From NCBI GenBank assembly GCA_035948855.1, contig DASZIT010000033.1, forward strand, positions 33,567 through 97,566: a stretch of 64,000 bases of DNA, in the 5' to 3' direction. The stretch is from DASZIT01 sp035948855. Lineage in GTDB: Bacteria; Actinomycetota; Acidimicrobiia; Acidimicrobiales; RAAP-2. This document shows positions 18,033 through 28,194 of this stretch, piece after piece. How positions within the stretch are numbered: the stretch's first letter is position 1; the number at the start of each line of letters is the position of its first letter. The position numbers and the translations under genes were made by a program. The notes under the pieces are model-generated. The model was given only the letters and a program-made list of their open reading frames with translations, ran no database searches and was not told the origin of the DNA.

Positions 18033-18709
18033 CCGGCCCGGCCGGCCGGCCCCCCGGGCCAGGGTGGGCCCTCTCCGAGCGCCGGCTCTACCTGTGCACC
18101 CCCGACCGTGACGACCTCGAGGCGTTCGTGGACGCCTGCATCGGGGGCGGGGTCGACGTGGTGCAGTTCCGGGACAAGCACCTCCCGGATCCGGATCTGA
18201 TCGCCCGGGCCCGGGTCGTCCAGGCGGTCTGCGCCCACCACCGGGTGCCGTTCATCCTCAACGACCGTCCCGACCTCGCCGCTGCCATCGGCGCCGACGG
18301 GGTGCACGTCGGCCAGGACGACACCCCGGCGCCGGAAGCCCGCACGCTGATCGGCGATCATGCGCTCCTCGGATTGTCGACCCATGCCCACGCCGAATTG
18401 ATGACCGCGGTCGACAGTCAACTGCCGGTCGACTACCTCTCGGCCGGGCCCGTGCATGCCACCCCGACCAAGCCGGGCCGGCCGGGGACCGGTCTCGACT
18501 ACATCCGGGAGGCGGTGACCCGCTCACCCTGGCCGGTCTGGATCACCGGCGGGGTCGACCCCGAGACCGTCGGGGAGATGATCGGGGCCGGTGGCCGGCA
18601 CTTCGTGGTGGTTCGCTGGTTGACCGACGCTCCCGACCCGGGCCAACGGGCCCGCCAACTCCGGCGGGCCATCGACGCCGGAATCGCCCGGGTTGAGCCT
18701 TCGACGTAG
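18029..18709 (+). CDS. thiE: Thiamine-phosphate synthase
   Basis: About 226 residues from a TTG that overlaps the previous stop (TTGA); the open frame continues upstream but lies over the repair gene. ThiE joins HMP-pyrophosphate and thiazole phosphate to make thiamine phosphate. Visible motifs: VQFRDKHL, ILNDRPDLA, GVHVGQDD, the phosphate loop SAGPVHATPTKPG, and ITGGVD. It supplies the cofactor used by AceE. No TPP riboswitch lies in front, as expected for a downstream operon gene. Confidence 0.93.
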   Translation: MTGPAGRPPGPGWALSERRLYLCTPDRDDLEAFVDACIGGGVDVVQFRDKHLPDPDLIARARVVQAVCAHHRVPFILNDRPDLAAAIGADGVHVGQDDTPAPEARTLIGDHALLGLSTHAHAELMTAVDSQLPVDYLSAGPVHATPTKPGRPGTGLDYIREAVTRSPWPVWITGGVDPETVGEMIGAGGRHFVVVRWLTDAPDPGQRARQLRRAIDAGIARVEPST

Positions 18710-18731
18710 CCGGCGACGTCGGACCGCCGGC
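18709..18731. terminator. Hairpin between convergent genes
   Basis: GCCGGCG (18709-18715) and CGCCGGC (18725-18731) form a perfect 7-bp stem with a 9-nt loop, starting at the last base of the thiE stop and ending 6 nt before the stop of the opposing gene. There is no T run, so a bidirectional terminator is plausible but not proven. Confidence 0.4.
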
Positions 18732-18736
18732 CTGCC

Positions 18737-19432
18737 TCAGCCGGTGGTCGAAGTGGTGGGGGCGGTGGTGGTGGGTGCCGGCGTGGTGGTGGTGGTCGGT
18801 GCCGGCGTGGTGGTGGTGGGCGCGGAGACCACCTTGGCGCCGCCGGGCAGGGTCACCGGGGGCGACGAGTTCACCGACGAGACGGTCAGGGACAACTGGG
18901 CGCCGCTGGCGCTGATGGTGAGCGCCGACAGGTACTGGCCGATCACGGTGGCGGTGAAGGAGGCGGTCTGGCCCTGCTGGGTCACCGTGAACGTGTAGGT
19001 GTCACCCTTCTGATGGACCTTCTTGGCGTTCTTGGCCAGGGCGACATATTCGTGGACCGGGTCATAGGAGGAGGCGGGCTGGCTGGCCTGCTTCTGGAAG
19101 GTGAGATGGGCGGTCGACGCCGACGGCGACACCTGGTTGCTCTGGTACTCGACGCTGTCGATGACCGCCACGTAGACCCGGACCGTCCCGGAGTCGACAT
19201 AGCCCCCCAACCGGTTCGGCGACTGGTACACCAGGTGCTGGGTCTGGGTTCCCTGCGGACTGCTCTCGAGCACGTCCGAGGTGTAGTTGGTGGCGCTCAG
19301 GGTGTTCTTGACCGCGTTCTGGAGGGTGGCCTGCTTGGGCGCCTGGCTCACGCCCAGCGCGGCGCCGCCGGCGGCGAGCACCGCCACCAGCACCAGCAGC
19401 AGCCAACCAATCAGCCTTCGGGGTCCGGTCAT
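18737..19432 (-). CDS. Secreted or anchored protein with Thr/Pro tail, unknown
   Basis: About 231 residues. After MTGPRRLIGW comes one hydrophobic segment (signal peptide or anchor, no lipobox Cys), a beta-rich domain of about 160 residues rich in Ser, Thr and Gln, then a low-complexity tail of TTTTPAP units. It somewhat resembles LppX/LprG-like extracytoplasmic domains in size, but I cannot assign it. The ATG at 19432 is chosen because TAGCGT lies 7 nt upstream; an in-frame ATG 15 codons earlier overlaps that element. Confidence 0.7.
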   Translation of the reverse strand: MTGPRRLIGWLLLVLVAVLAAGGAALGVSQAPKQATLQNAVKNTLSATNYTSDVLESSPQGTQTQHLVYQSPNRLGGYVDSGTVRVYVAVIDSVEYQSNQVSPSASTAHLTFQKQASQPASSYDPVHEYVALAKNAKKVHQKGDTYTFTVTQQGQTASFTATVIGQYLSALTISASGAQLSLTVSSVNSSPPVTLPGGAKVVSAPTTTTPAPTTTTTPAPTTTAPTTSTTG

Positions 19433-19439
19433 TTCGGAG

Positions 19440-19445
19440 ACGCTA
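19440..19445 (-). promoter_or_regulatory. -10 element of leaderless secreted-protein gene
   Basis: TAGCGT on the minus strand ends 7 nt before the ATG at 19432 and supports this start. Confidence 0.5.
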
Positions 19446-19573
19446 CGCCATATCCGAAGGTGCGACGGTCGCGGCACAGCCGCACCGACCCGACTCCCAC
19501 CGCCGCGTCGCCGCGGTCGACCCCGGCGTCCGGCGTCGGGTCAATGGGGGACATCCAGCCAGCTGCCGGTCGG

Positions 19574-20689
19574 TCAGATGCCGATCCGTTGGGCCAGCAA
19601 TTCCCGATGGTAGGAGGGGTCACCCAGCAGCAACTCGGAGGACTTGGCCCGCTTGAAGTAGAGGTGGGCGGGGTGCTCCCAGGTGAAGCCGATGCCCCCG
19701 TGGATCTGGATGGTCTCGGCCGCGGCGTGGAAGTACGCCTCCGAGCAGTACGACTTGGCCAGGCTGGCCACCACCGGCAGCTCGTCGGAGTCCTCGGCCG
19801 CCGCCCAGCCGGCGTAGTAGGCCGCCGACTTAGCCGACTCCACCTCCAGCAGCATGTCGGCACACTTGTGCTTGATGGCCTGGAAGCTCCCGATCGGCCG
19901 GCCGAACTGGATCCGGGTCTTGGCGTAGTCCACCGAACTGTCGAGACACCGTTGCGCCCCACCCACCTGCTCGGCGGCCAGCGCCACCGCCGCCAGGTCG
20001 AGGGTCTTCGACAGTCCCGCCGAGGCGCCCCCGTCGGTGCCGATCAGCCGGGCCGGCGTGTTGGCGAACTCGAGCCGGGCCTGCTTGCGGGTCTGGTCCA
20101 TGGTGGCCAGCGGGGTCCGGGTCAGGCCGTCGGCATCGCCCGCGACGGCGAACAAGCTGATCCCGGCGTCGGTCCGGCCCACCACCAGGATGAGATCGGC
20201 CACGTGGCCGTCAATCACGAACGACTTGTGGCCGTTCAGCGACCACCCGTCGCCGGATGGGGTGGCGGTCAGGGTCACACTGTCGGTGTCCCATTTCCCG
20301 CTGTCCTCGGTGTGGGCCAGGGTGGCGATGGTCTCCCCCGAGGCGATCCCCGGCAGCAGTTCTTCCTTCGCCTTCTGGTCCCCGGAGGTGAGGATGGCGT
20401 TGGCGCCCAGGGCCACGGTGGAGAAGAACGGGGCGCACAACAGCGCGGCTCCCATCTCCTCGAGCACCACGATGAGCTCGACATAGGAGAACCCGGACCC
20501 GCCGAACTCTTCGGGGATGGTCAGTGACTGCAGGCCCAGTTGATCGGCCATCTGGGTCCACACCGCGGTGTCGTAGCCCTCGGTGGTCTCCATCAGACGG
20601 CGGACTTCGGTCTCGGGTGATTTGTCCTCGAGAAAGCGCTTGACCGACTTGCGAAGCTCGTCCTGCTCCTCGCTGAAGGCGAAGTTCAT
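19574..20689 (-). CDS. Acyl-CoA dehydrogenase family protein
   Basis: About 371 residues with the three-domain ACAD layout: N-terminal helices (FSEEQDELRKSVKRFL), middle beta domain (ATLAHTEDSGKW ... GHKSFVIDG), and C-terminal FAD domain (YAKTRIQFGRPIGSFQAIKHK; ETIQIHGGIGFTWEHPAHLYFKRA). The family oxidises acyl-CoA at C2-C3 using FAD. The weak EDSG segment in place of the usual TEP/GSD and the FTWEH ending resemble the FadE-type subunits that work as heterotetramers on sterol side chains, but this is inference. The ATG at 20689 is preceded by GGAGAA. Divergent from an MBL gene around a palindrome. Confidence 0.88.
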   Translation of the reverse strand: MNFAFSEEQDELRKSVKRFLEDKSPETEVRRLMETTEGYDTAVWTQMADQLGLQSLTIPEEFGGSGFSYVELIVVLEEMGAALLCAPFFSTVALGANAILTSGDQKAKEELLPGIASGETIATLAHTEDSGKWDTDSVTLTATPSGDGWSLNGHKSFVIDGHVADLILVVGRTDAGISLFAVAGDADGLTRTPLATMDQTRKQARLEFANTPARLIGTDGGASAGLSKTLDLAAVALAAEQVGGAQRCLDSSVDYAKTRIQFGRPIGSFQAIKHKCADMLLEVESAKSAAYYAGWAAAEDSDELPVVASLAKSYCSEAYFHAAAETIQIHGGIGFTWEHPAHLYFKRAKSSELLLGDPSYHRELLAQRIGI

Positions 20690-20767
20690 CGTGTTCTCCA
20701 TCCCCCCTGGGGCGGCCCCCACCTTGGGGACGTCGTGAACCCGTTGTCTACCAGAACTGGGCCGATG

Positions 20768-20783
20768 TTGACCAACGGGTCAA
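20768..20783. promoter_or_regulatory. Perfect palindrome, putative TetR-type operator
   Basis: TTGACC-AACG-GGTCAA, a 6-bp inverted repeat with a 4-bp centre, in the 195-nt gap between the divergent acyl-CoA dehydrogenase and MBL genes. An overlapping longer repeat pairs ACCCGTTG (20739-20746) with CAACGGGT (20773-20780). Size and symmetry suit a dimeric repressor of fatty-acid genes; no regulator gene is adjacent. Confidence 0.45.
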
Positions 20784-20884
20784 GTAACGCCAGGTTCCAC
20801 GGCCCGGCCGCGCCGCTACGCTGCCCGGTTGGGGGTGGGAGTCCCGGCGACCGTGCCGATCCACCCAAGGAGGCACCCAGCGCG

Positions 20885-21502
20885 ATGGCCAGCACCATTA
20901 TCGACTACCAGGACACCGACGTCGAGGTTCACCGGGTGGTGGTCGGCCCGGTGGACAACAACGTGTACATCGTGCGCTGCCGGCAGACCGGCGACGCCAT
21001 GCTGATCGACGCGGCCAACGAGCACGACCTCCTCCTCGAGTTGTGCCGGGACCTCGGTGTGCGGCAGGTGGTCGAGACCCATGGCCATTGGGACCACATC
21101 CAGGCGGTGGAGTCGGTCCGCAACGCCGGCTTCGAGGTGGCGGTGACCCGCGCCGATGCCGGGATGCTCCCCTCCTACGACCTGATCCTGGAAGATGAGT
21201 CGACGCTCGACGTGGGCCGGCTCCGGATCAGCACCATTGCCACCCCGGGGCACACCCCGGGTTCGATGTGCTTCGCCGTCGAGGGGACCCCGTTGCTGTT
21301 CAGCGGGGACACCCTGTTTCCCGGCGGTCCCGGCAACACCTCGTTTGAGAACGCCGACTTCGCCACCATCATCTCCTCGATCGAACGGCGGCTGTTCGCC
21401 GACTTCGGGCCCGACACCCTCGTCCTTCCCGGCCATGGGAAGAGCACCACCGTCGGCGCCGAGACCCCGCACCTCCAGGAGTGGATCGACCGGGGCTGGT
21501 AG
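20885..21502 (+). CDS. MBL-fold metallohydrolase (glyoxalase II-like)
   Basis: 205 residues. The metal-binding motif THGHWDH, a second His in TPGHTPGS, Asp in FSGDTLFPGGPGN and the last His in LPGHGKST are all present, so a functional dinuclear metal site is expected. The fold suits hydrolysis of thioesters such as S-lactoyl-thiols, but the substrate is not defined. The ATG has a strong AAGGAGG site 9 nt upstream. Divergent from the acyl-CoA dehydrogenase. Confidence 0.9.
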   Translation: MASTIIDYQDTDVEVHRVVVGPVDNNVYIVRCRQTGDAMLIDAANEHDLLLELCRDLGVRQVVETHGHWDHIQAVESVRNAGFEVAVTRADAGMLPSYDLILEDESTLDVGRLRISTIATPGHTPGSMCFAVEGTPLLFSGDTLFPGGPGNTSFENADFATIISSIERRLFADFGPDTLVLPGHGKSTTVGAETPHLQEWIDRGW

Positions 21503-21521
21503 CCGGATCGGTGGCGGTCGG

Positions 21522-23735
21522 TCAGACCGCGGTCGCCGGGTGCCGGGGCTCGCGGATCACCTCGATCTCCGGGGGGAGCCCGGTGATGGTCATGCCCCCC
21601 GGGACCTCGTCGCCCACCTCGATGGTCACCCGGGAGCCGGCCAGCGGGATTCCTTCCACCTTCAGATGGCCGATACCCTCGGGGAGGTTCGGGCACACCC
21701 AGGTCTTCCCGCGCGGTACCCACGGGTCCAGGCGGAGCAGCGTGCGCAGGCAGAGCAGCGGCGACGCCGCCGACCACGCCTGCGGCGAACAGGAGGTCGG
21801 ATAGCCCACCGGCACGCTCAGCTCGCCCCGGTCGAGGCCGCTGAACAACTCGGGAAGCCGGCCGCCCTGAGCCACCGCCGCGTCGAGCAGGGCCAGGATC
21901 AACTTCTGCGCGGTTCCGTCGAAGCCGTAGCGGGCCAGACCGGCGGCCACGATGGCGGTGTCATGCGGCCACACCGATCCGCAGTGATAGCTGATCGGGT
22001 TGTAGCCGCCGCTGTCGGAGGCCAGGGTGCGCACGCCCCACCCGGTGAACATCTCGGGTGACGCCAGCTTGGCCGCCACCTGGGCCGCCTTCTCCTCGTC
22101 GACGATCCCCGTCCACAGGCAGTGGCCGATGTTAGAGGTCAGGGAGTCGATCGGCTTCTTGTCGGCATCGAGGCCGATGGCGAACCACCCCTTTTCCTCC
22201 AGCCAGAAATCGCGGTTGAAGGCGGTCTTCAGTTCGGTGGCCTTGGCCCGGAACCGTTGAAAGGTGGAGGAGTCCCCCACCTCGTAGGCGAAGTGGGCCC
22301 GGGCCAGGTAGGCGCCGTAGGTGTAGGCCTGCACCTCGCAGAGGGCGATCGGCGCCTCGGCCACCCGGCCGTCGGCGTAGCGGATCCCGTCCCAGCTGTC
22401 CTTCCATCCCTGGTTGGCGAGCCCACGGTCGGTCGCCCGGTGGTACTCGACATAGCCGTCGCCGTCGGCGTCGCCGAAATGCTCGATCCATTCGATGGCC
22501 CGCTCGGCGTTGGGCAACAGCTCGTCCACCAATTCACCGGCCACTCCCCAACGCCGGAGCTCCCCCAACAGCATCACGAACAGGGGGGTGGCATCGGCGG
22601 TTCCGTAGTAGATGCTCCCGCCGCCCAACGACAGCGACGCCGCGTCGCCGAAGCGCATCTCGTGAAGGATCCGACCCGGCTGCTCATCATGGCGGGGGTC
22701 GACCTCGTTCCCCTGGAACCGGGCCAAGGTCTGCAACACCCCGAGGGCAAGGTCGGGGTCCACCAGCAACGCCATCCAGGCCGTCAGCAGGGAGTCGCGT
22801 CCGAAGACGGTCATGAACCACGGCGCGCCGGCCGCCACCACCATCCGTTCGGGGAAATCGGGGTCGAAGATCCGAAGGGCGCCGAGGTCCTCGGCGCTTC
22901 TCGCCACCACACTCTTCAACCCCGGATGGTCGGTGTCGACCTGGGGAACCTGGCGGCGCCACCGGGCCAGCCGCTCGGCCGGCTCGGCTCGTTCCACCGG
23001 CTGGCCGCACCGGTACCGGGGATTGATGCCGGTGCCGTCGATCACCGGCGCCACCTCGACGCAGGTCTTCCATTCTCCGCGGGCGGGCACGATGGTCTCG
23101 AAGGTGGCGAGGTCCTCCACCAGGCTGACCGGACCCGCGAACCGAACTTCGGCGCCCCGGGTGACCCCGCCGCGCCGGTAGGAGAAGTTCATGGTCGGGG
23201 TGCCGTTTCCCGTCGACGTTGGACCGGACCCGTTGCCGGCGCTGCCGTTGATGTCGATGGTGACCGTCCCAGTGACCGAGTCGGTGTGACTGCCGTCCCC
23301 GGCCCGTCCCTCCTTCACCGCGAACAGATCGGCGAAGTCCGCCCCTACGAACAGCTCGACGGAACAGAAGGACGGCTCGTCCCCGAAGTTGCGAATGGTG
23401 ATGTCCTCGCGCATTCCCTGGCCCACGTACCGGGACCGGAACACCATGAGTGTCGAGTCGGCCCTCCCGGGCGGGGGAAGGCACCGGGAGACGAAGGTGG
23501 ACGAGAACGGATCGTCGGTGACCGCCGACAGCGGTTCGGTCCGGGATCCGTTGACCAGTAGTTCGAACCGGGAGATGATCCGGGTGTCCCGCACGAACAG
23601 GCCTTGGGCGCCCCCGACCGAGATGTCCCCGGCGCTCCCACTGATGGCGAAGGTGGACTCGTCCACCAGGGTGACGACCCCGTCGTAGGCCTGAAGCTGG
23701 GCGACCGGTCCGGCGTACGTCCACGGATCTGCCAT
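21522..23735 (-). CDS. Glycogen debranching N-terminal domain / amylo-alpha-1,6-glucosidase-like protein
   Basis: About 737 residues. An N-terminal beta domain (GGAQGLFVRDTRIISRFELLVNG) matches the glycogen-debranching N-terminal domain. A six-hairpin (alpha/alpha) catalytic region like GH63/GH15 follows: APWFMTVFGRDSLLTAWMAL, GQGWKDSWDGIRYADG, and YHCGSVWPHDTAIVAAGL near the C-terminus. This class acts on alpha-glucans or small glucosides in the cytoplasm; no signal peptide is visible. The ATG at 23735 fits the TACGGT element 7 nt upstream; an ATG 7 codons earlier overlaps that element. Divergent from sufC1. Confidence 0.88.
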   Translation of the reverse strand: MADPWTYAGPVAQLQAYDGVVTLVDESTFAISGSAGDISVGGAQGLFVRDTRIISRFELLVNGSRTEPLSAVTDDPFSSTFVSRCLPPPGRADSTLMVFRSRYVGQGMREDITIRNFGDEPSFCSVELFVGADFADLFAVKEGRAGDGSHTDSVTGTVTIDINGSAGNGSGPTSTGNGTPTMNFSYRRGGVTRGAEVRFAGPVSLVEDLATFETIVPARGEWKTCVEVAPVIDGTGINPRYRCGQPVERAEPAERLARWRRQVPQVDTDHPGLKSVVARSAEDLGALRIFDPDFPERMVVAAGAPWFMTVFGRDSLLTAWMALLVDPDLALGVLQTLARFQGNEVDPRHDEQPGRILHEMRFGDAASLSLGGGSIYYGTADATPLFVMLLGELRRWGVAGELVDELLPNAERAIEWIEHFGDADGDGYVEYHRATDRGLANQGWKDSWDGIRYADGRVAEAPIALCEVQAYTYGAYLARAHFAYEVGDSSTFQRFRAKATELKTAFNRDFWLEEKGWFAIGLDADKKPIDSLTSNIGHCLWTGIVDEEKAAQVAAKLASPEMFTGWGVRTLASDSGGYNPISYHCGSVWPHDTAIVAAGLARYGFDGTAQKLILALLDAAVAQGGRLPELFSGLDRGELSVPVGYPTSCSPQAWSAASPLLCLRTLLRLDPWVPRGKTWVCPNLPEGIGHLKVEGIPLAGSRVTIEVGDEVPGGMTITGLPPEIEVIREPRHPATAV

Positions 23736-23742
23736 CCCGGTT

Positions 23743-23748
23743 ACCGTA
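23743..23748 (-). promoter_or_regulatory. -10 element of leaderless glycosidase gene
   Basis: TACGGT on the minus strand, 7 nt before the ATG at 23735. Confidence 0.5.
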
Positions 23749-23803
23749 CCTGCCACCTGCTGAGTCAGGAAATTCCTGGTGGCAAGGCCAGGTCACCCTA
23801 TTC

Positions 23804-23821
23804 CTCCTACGGCGGTAGGAG
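23804..23821. promoter_or_regulatory. Palindrome upstream of sufC1, putative operator
   Basis: CTCCTAC-GGCG-GTAGGAG, a perfect 7-bp inverted repeat covering the -30 to -47 region of the sufC1 start. Its right arm runs into TAGGAGAAATG (23816-23826), an 11-mer that also occurs upstream of sufB. Likely a repressor site for an Fe-S-sensing regulator such as an Rrf2 or SufR type, which is not in the window. Confidence 0.5.
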
Positions 23822-23838
23822 AAATGCCGATCGGAGGA

Positions 23839-23844
23839 TAGGAT
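23839..23844 (+). promoter_or_regulatory. -10 element of leaderless sufC1-sufS-sufU operon
   Basis: TAGGAT, 6 nt before the GTG at 23851. The palindrome at 23804-23821 would then lie over the -35 region. Confidence 0.6.
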
Positions 23845-23850
23845 CGGGGT

Positions 23851-25871
<2,021 letters not shown>

Positions 25872-25953
25872 GCCCGTCCCGGTACCCTGAGGCCGTGATT
25901 CATCGCCTTGTCACTCCCGGATCGTGCCCGGACGCCCCGAGGACGGCGAACTG

Positions 25954-26463
25954 ATGGCCGGCCTCGAAGACCTCTACCGCGAGATCATCCTCGATCACTA
26001 CCGGTCGCCCCGGAACCGCGGGGAACTGCCGTCTCCCCCGGCTCAACGGGTGGAGGGATTCAATCCGCTGTGCGGGGACGAGATCGTCGTGACCCTCGAG
26101 GTAAGTGACGGAGCCGTCTCCGACATCAAGATCGGAGGCACCGGTTGCTCGATCAGCCAGTCGTCCGCGTCATTGATGTCGGCCGCGGTGAAGGGAAAGC
26201 CGGTTCCCGAAGTCCGCGATCTGATCCGGACCTTCAAGGGAATGATGTCCATCCACGAGTCGACGCTCCCGGGCAAAGACGGCCAGGATGGTGCCGAGGT
26301 GGAGCCGGATGAGGCGCAGCTTCTCGATGTCAACTCCCTGGGCGAGCTTGCTGCCCTCCAGGGCGTGGTGAAGTTCCCGGTGCGGATCAAGTGTGCGACC
26401 CTGAGCTGGAACACCCTCGCCCAGGGCCTCGACGAGGCCGAGTCGGAGACGGCCAACGCCTGA
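25954..26463 (+). CDS. sufU: SufU-type sulfur transfer protein
   Basis: 169 residues. Three conserved Cys and an Asp form the Zn site: Cys40-Gly-Asp (NPLCGDE), Cys65 (GTGCSIS) and Cys147 (IKCATLSWN). The insert between Cys65 and Cys147 is the SufU hallmark. It takes the persulfide from SufS by zinc-ligand exchange. I prefer the ATG at 25954, where the family begins (LEDLYREIILDHYRSP), over a GTG ten codons earlier. Third gene of the sufC1-sufS-sufU operon. Confidence 0.93.
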   Translation: MAGLEDLYREIILDHYRSPRNRGELPSPPAQRVEGFNPLCGDEIVVTLEVSDGAVSDIKIGGTGCSISQSSASLMSAAVKGKPVPEVRDLIRTFKGMMSIHESTLPGKDGQDGAEVEPDEAQLLDVNSLGELAALQGVVKFPVRIKCATLSWNTLAQGLDEAESETANA

Positions 26464-26478
26464 GTGACCGGTCGGCGG

Positions 26479-26494
26479 CCGGGCTGGGGCCCGG
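26479..26494. terminator. GC-rich hairpin between convergent sufU and LCP genes
   Basis: CCGGGC-TGGG-GCCCGG, a 6-bp stem with a 4-nt loop, 16 nt after sufU. No T run follows on either strand, so it is a weak terminator candidate. Confidence 0.3.
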
Positions 26495-26583
26495 TGGCCG
26501 GTGGTGGCGAAATGGGGCTCGGGCCGATGCCGGGTGGGCACCGCGTCGTAGCCATCGCGGCGTGAGTCGGTGCACCTACCGCG

Positions 26584-28023
26584 CTACGGGGTGCAGGGGG
26601 TGGGGTTGAAGTCCGATGGGGCGGTGGTCGTGGTCGTCGAACTGCTGCTGGTCGGTGGTGTGCTCCCGCCCGAGCTGGCCACCGTGGTCGTCGTCGTGGT
26701 TGTGGCCGGGCTCCCGTAGGGGTCGGGGGGTGGGGAGGTAATCGACTCCGGAGACTGACCCAAGAACTGGGCGACGGCTTGATCGGCATCCGGCTGCTGC
26801 ACGTAGAGCACCGATCCCAGGTAGCCGAAGACCGATGAATCCGACCCATAGGTGGGCAAGGTGGCGGTCACCAGCGACGATGACGAGAAGGTGTGGAACT
26901 CCCGGGCCAAGGAGATGAGGCCGGCGACGGTGAAGGTCGAGTCGATGGTGACTCCCTGCACCACCGACCCGATGAAGGCGTTGAGGGTGAGCGGGTTGTA
27001 CTTGGTTTCCGCCTGATTGATGAGCGCCTTCAGGAAGGCGTTCTGGCGCTGGATGCGGCCAAAGTCACTGGTCCCGTCGTACTGCCAGTATCCATCTTTG
27101 AAGTATTCGTAGTGACGGCTGCGCGCCACCGCCAGGGAATACCCACCGTTCACGTGCTGGCAACCGGTGGTGGTGATGTTGAGCCCGGTGTAGGCATCTT
27201 GGGCCGGGTAGGGGAAGTTGAGATAGATCCCACCGATGGCATCGACCGCCCCGCGAAAGCCGGCGAAGTCGATCTGCACGACATGGCTGATCGGGATGCC
27301 GAAGTCGGCTTCGATGGTCTGCACCAACTGATCAGGCCCGTTGTTGTAGGTGGCGTTGATCCGGTTGTAGTTCCCGATCTGGCTGGTGTCCCCAGCCACC
27401 TGAACCATGGTGTCCCTCGGGATGGAGAAGATCCTGATCGCACCGGTGGCCGGCTCCACGTGCAGGATCTTGACCACATCACTCCGTTGACCAGTTTGGG
27501 TGGTGGGGTCCCCAAAATGGGCGGCATCCGCCGCCGACTCCCCGACCCGGGAGTCGGACCCGATGAGCAACACGTTGAAGGGCTGGCCGGCCGGAGCTGT
27601 CTTCAGATGCTTCACCGTGACCTTCGAAACCTGGTGGAACCGGTACTGGATGTACCCGTAGCTGACGCCCACCAGGACCAGCACCAATGACACCAGCACC
27701 ACCGCGCTCAGAAGCACCCGGTCGAGCCAGCCCCGCTTCTGCTTGTGTTTGCGTCGATCCGCCCTCCGTGCCTTGCGAGTGAGGGCCACCTCCGGGACGG
27801 CGACGGCCTCCGCGGCACCGGGGATGCCAACCGGCTCATCGGCCGGTCCACTCTCGGCCGCTCCGGCGTCAGGGGCGTCGGATCCAGTCGGTTCGGCCTC
27901 GGCCTCGGGTTCGGTTTCGGGTTCGGGTGTGGGTGTTTCGGCTGGTTCATTCGCCCGAGGCTTCCCGTTTCCACCTCGGGGTGCACTGTGTGCGCCGCCC
28001 CGTCGGCGATCTCGGCGAGCCAT
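26584..28023 (-). CDS. LytR-CpsA-Psr (LCP) family cell-wall ligase
   Basis: About 479 residues. The cytoplasmic N-terminus (about 1-100) is low complexity, with Pro/Glu repeats and a basic cluster (RKARRADRRKHKQKRGW). One membrane helix follows (about 103-124), then the extracellular LCP domain: NVLLIGSDSR, RSDVVKILH with the metal/pyrophosphate-binding Arg and Asp, FSIPRDTMVQV, NRINATYNNG, FAGFRGAVDAIGGI, and ARSRHY/GRIQRQNAFL near the end. The tail is Ser/Thr-rich. LCP proteins transfer glycopolymers from lipid carriers to peptidoglycan. The ATG at 28023 fits TAGCGT 8 nt upstream. Confidence 0.92.
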   Translation of the reverse strand: MARRDRRRGGAHSAPRGGNGKPRANEPAETPTPEPETEPEAEAEPTGSDAPDAGAAESGPADEPVGIPGAAEAVAVPEVALTRKARRADRRKHKQKRGWLDRVLLSAVVLVSLVLVLVGVSYGYIQYRFHQVSKVTVKHLKTAPAGQPFNVLLIGSDSRVGESAADAAHFGDPTTQTGQRSDVVKILHVEPATGAIRIFSIPRDTMVQVAGDTSQIGNYNRINATYNNGPDQLVQTIEADFGIPISHVVQIDFAGFRGAVDAIGGIYLNFPYPAQDAYTGLNITTTGCQHVNGGYSLAVARSRHYEYFKDGYWQYDGTSDFGRIQRQNAFLKALINQAETKYNPLTLNAFIGSVVQGVTIDSTFTVAGLISLAREFHTFSSSSLVTATLPTYGSDSSVFGYLGSVLYVQQPDADQAVAQFLGQSPESITSPPPDPYGSPATTTTTTTVASSGGSTPPTSSSSTTTTTAPSDFNPTPCTP

Positions 28024-28031
28024 GGCCAATG

Positions 28032-28037
28032 ACGCTA
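28032..28037 (-). promoter_or_regulatory. -10 element of LCP gene
   Basis: TAGCGT on the minus strand, 8 nt before the ATG at 28023; near-leaderless spacing. Confidence 0.45.
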
Positions 28038-28194
28038 GCAATCAGGGGATCAATTCAGTCGCCACCTCCGGAGGGCGACGTGGGGCCCCGGATCCAACCG
28101 TGATCGACTGTCACCGGCCTGAGGCTCTGGATGACCAGACGGCCACGACGGCAGTCCGGCCCAGGCGCTCATGAGGTGCGGATCAAGATGCCGC

